Positions 6,220 to 6,542 of a stretch of DNA of 6,542 nucleotides are shown piece by piece. Within the stretch, counting starts at the first letter, position 1; each line of letters begins with the position of its first letter. The notes beneath the pieces are model-generated. The model was not told the origin of the DNA and did no database searches. It saw only the letters and a list, made by a program, of their open reading frames with translations. Both the position numbers and the translations under genes were made by a program. Source of the stretch: a bacterium UBP3_UBA6266 (GTDB taxonomy: Bacteria > Auribacterota > UBA6266); contig DJVC01000015.1 in assembly GCA_002440765.1 (NCBI GenBank), forward strand, positions 1-6,542. The letters are read 5' to 3'.

Positions 6220-6542
6220 TCATTTTATCTCTTCATAGAGATTTATCAATTCTATAGCCGTCAACGCCGCATCAAAGCCTTTGTTCCCCGATTTGGCCCC
6301 GGCACGTTCAATGGCCTGTTCCAGAGAATCGGTTGTAACAACTCCGAATACTACGGGTATTTCCGATTCCATTGACAGGACAGATATGCCTTTCGATACC
6401 TCCTTGCACACATAATCAAAATGAGGTGTATCCCCTCTAATCACCGCTCCCAGGCAGATTATAGCATTATATTTTTTTGCCTTCGCTATTTTTTTTGCAA
6501 CCGCCGGTATTTCGAAAGACCCCGGTACCCATACAATATCTA
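6220..6542 (-). CDS. ribH: 6,7-dimethyl-8-ribityllumazine synthase (partial, 5' end outside window)
   Basis: Lumazine synthase condenses 5-amino-6-ribitylaminouracil with 3,4-dihydroxy-2-butanone 4-phosphate, giving the substrate of RibE. The reading frame is open to the window edge, leaving 106 C-terminal residues of about 155; roughly 50 N-terminal residues are missing. Visible motifs are VPGSFEIP near the cut end, [14 protein letters not shown] (phosphate-binding loop and catalytic His at 6421-6423), [17 protein letters not shown] and [13 protein letters not shown]. The GTG at 6444-6442 is the Val of GAVIRG inside the active-site strand, not a start. The start codon, any promoter and any FMN riboswitch would be upstream, outside the window. 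nusB follows 11 nt after the TGA stop. Confidence 0.96.
   Translation of the reverse strand, partial: DIVWVPGSFEIPAVAKKIAKAKKYNAIICLGAVIRGDTPHFDYVCKEVSKGISVLSMESEIPVVFGVVTTDSLEQAIERAGAKSGNKGFDAALTAIELINLYEEIK

Noticed and set aside
6442..6444. GTG as a possible start of a short 74-residue ribH product.
   Set aside because: The frame continues upstream to the window edge with typical lumazine synthase sequence, including VPGSFEIP. The GTG encodes the Val of the GAVIRG active-site motif.

Overview
The window is a gene-dense stretch in which all nine genes lie on the minus strand, so transcription runs from high to low coordinates. In that order they are: ribH (lumazine synthase, 5' end outside the window), nusB (antitermination factor), a PHP-family metal-dependent phosphoesterase, ftsY (SRP receptor GTPase), ribD (bifunctional deaminase/reductase), ribE (riboflavin synthase), and a three-gene vitamin B12-type ABC importer: periplasmic binding protein (btuF-like), FecCD/BtuC-type permease, and ATPase (btuD-like, 3' end outside the window).

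Spacing is very tight throughout. The gaps are 11, 13 and 4 nt, and the remaining junctions are overlaps of 8, 1, 4, 26 and 4 nt. Three overlaps are the stop/start type (TGATG, GTGA, ATGA) that normally means translational coupling. No internal promoter, terminator, RNA gene, repeat array or mobile element is visible, and no intergenic space exceeds 13 nt. The simplest reading is one long polycistronic operon that begins before the high-coordinate edge and ends beyond position 1.

Functionally, ribD, ribE and ribH supply most of the riboflavin pathway. The missing enzymes, GTP cyclohydrolase II and DHBP synthase (ribBA), would have to be encoded outside, possibly just upstream of ribH. The rib genes are split into two blocks by nusB-PHP-ftsY, that is, by genes of transcription, RNA/nucleotide metabolism and protein targeting. 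The ABC importer is fused translationally to the end of ribE, so cofactor synthesis (flavin) and probable corrinoid uptake share one transcript.

The organism is a bacterium, by NusB, bacterial-type FtsY and the bacterial riboflavin synthase. It is probably diderm, because the binding protein carries a Sec signal peptide without a lipobox, as expected for a soluble periplasmic protein. GC content looks to be in the low forties percent by eye. The gene arrangement and moderately divergent proteins suggest a little-studied or uncultured lineage, but the sequence alone does not fix the phylum. I see no evidence of an undescribed defence, mobile or RNA-based system. The points of interest are the operon composition and a few family-level deviations.
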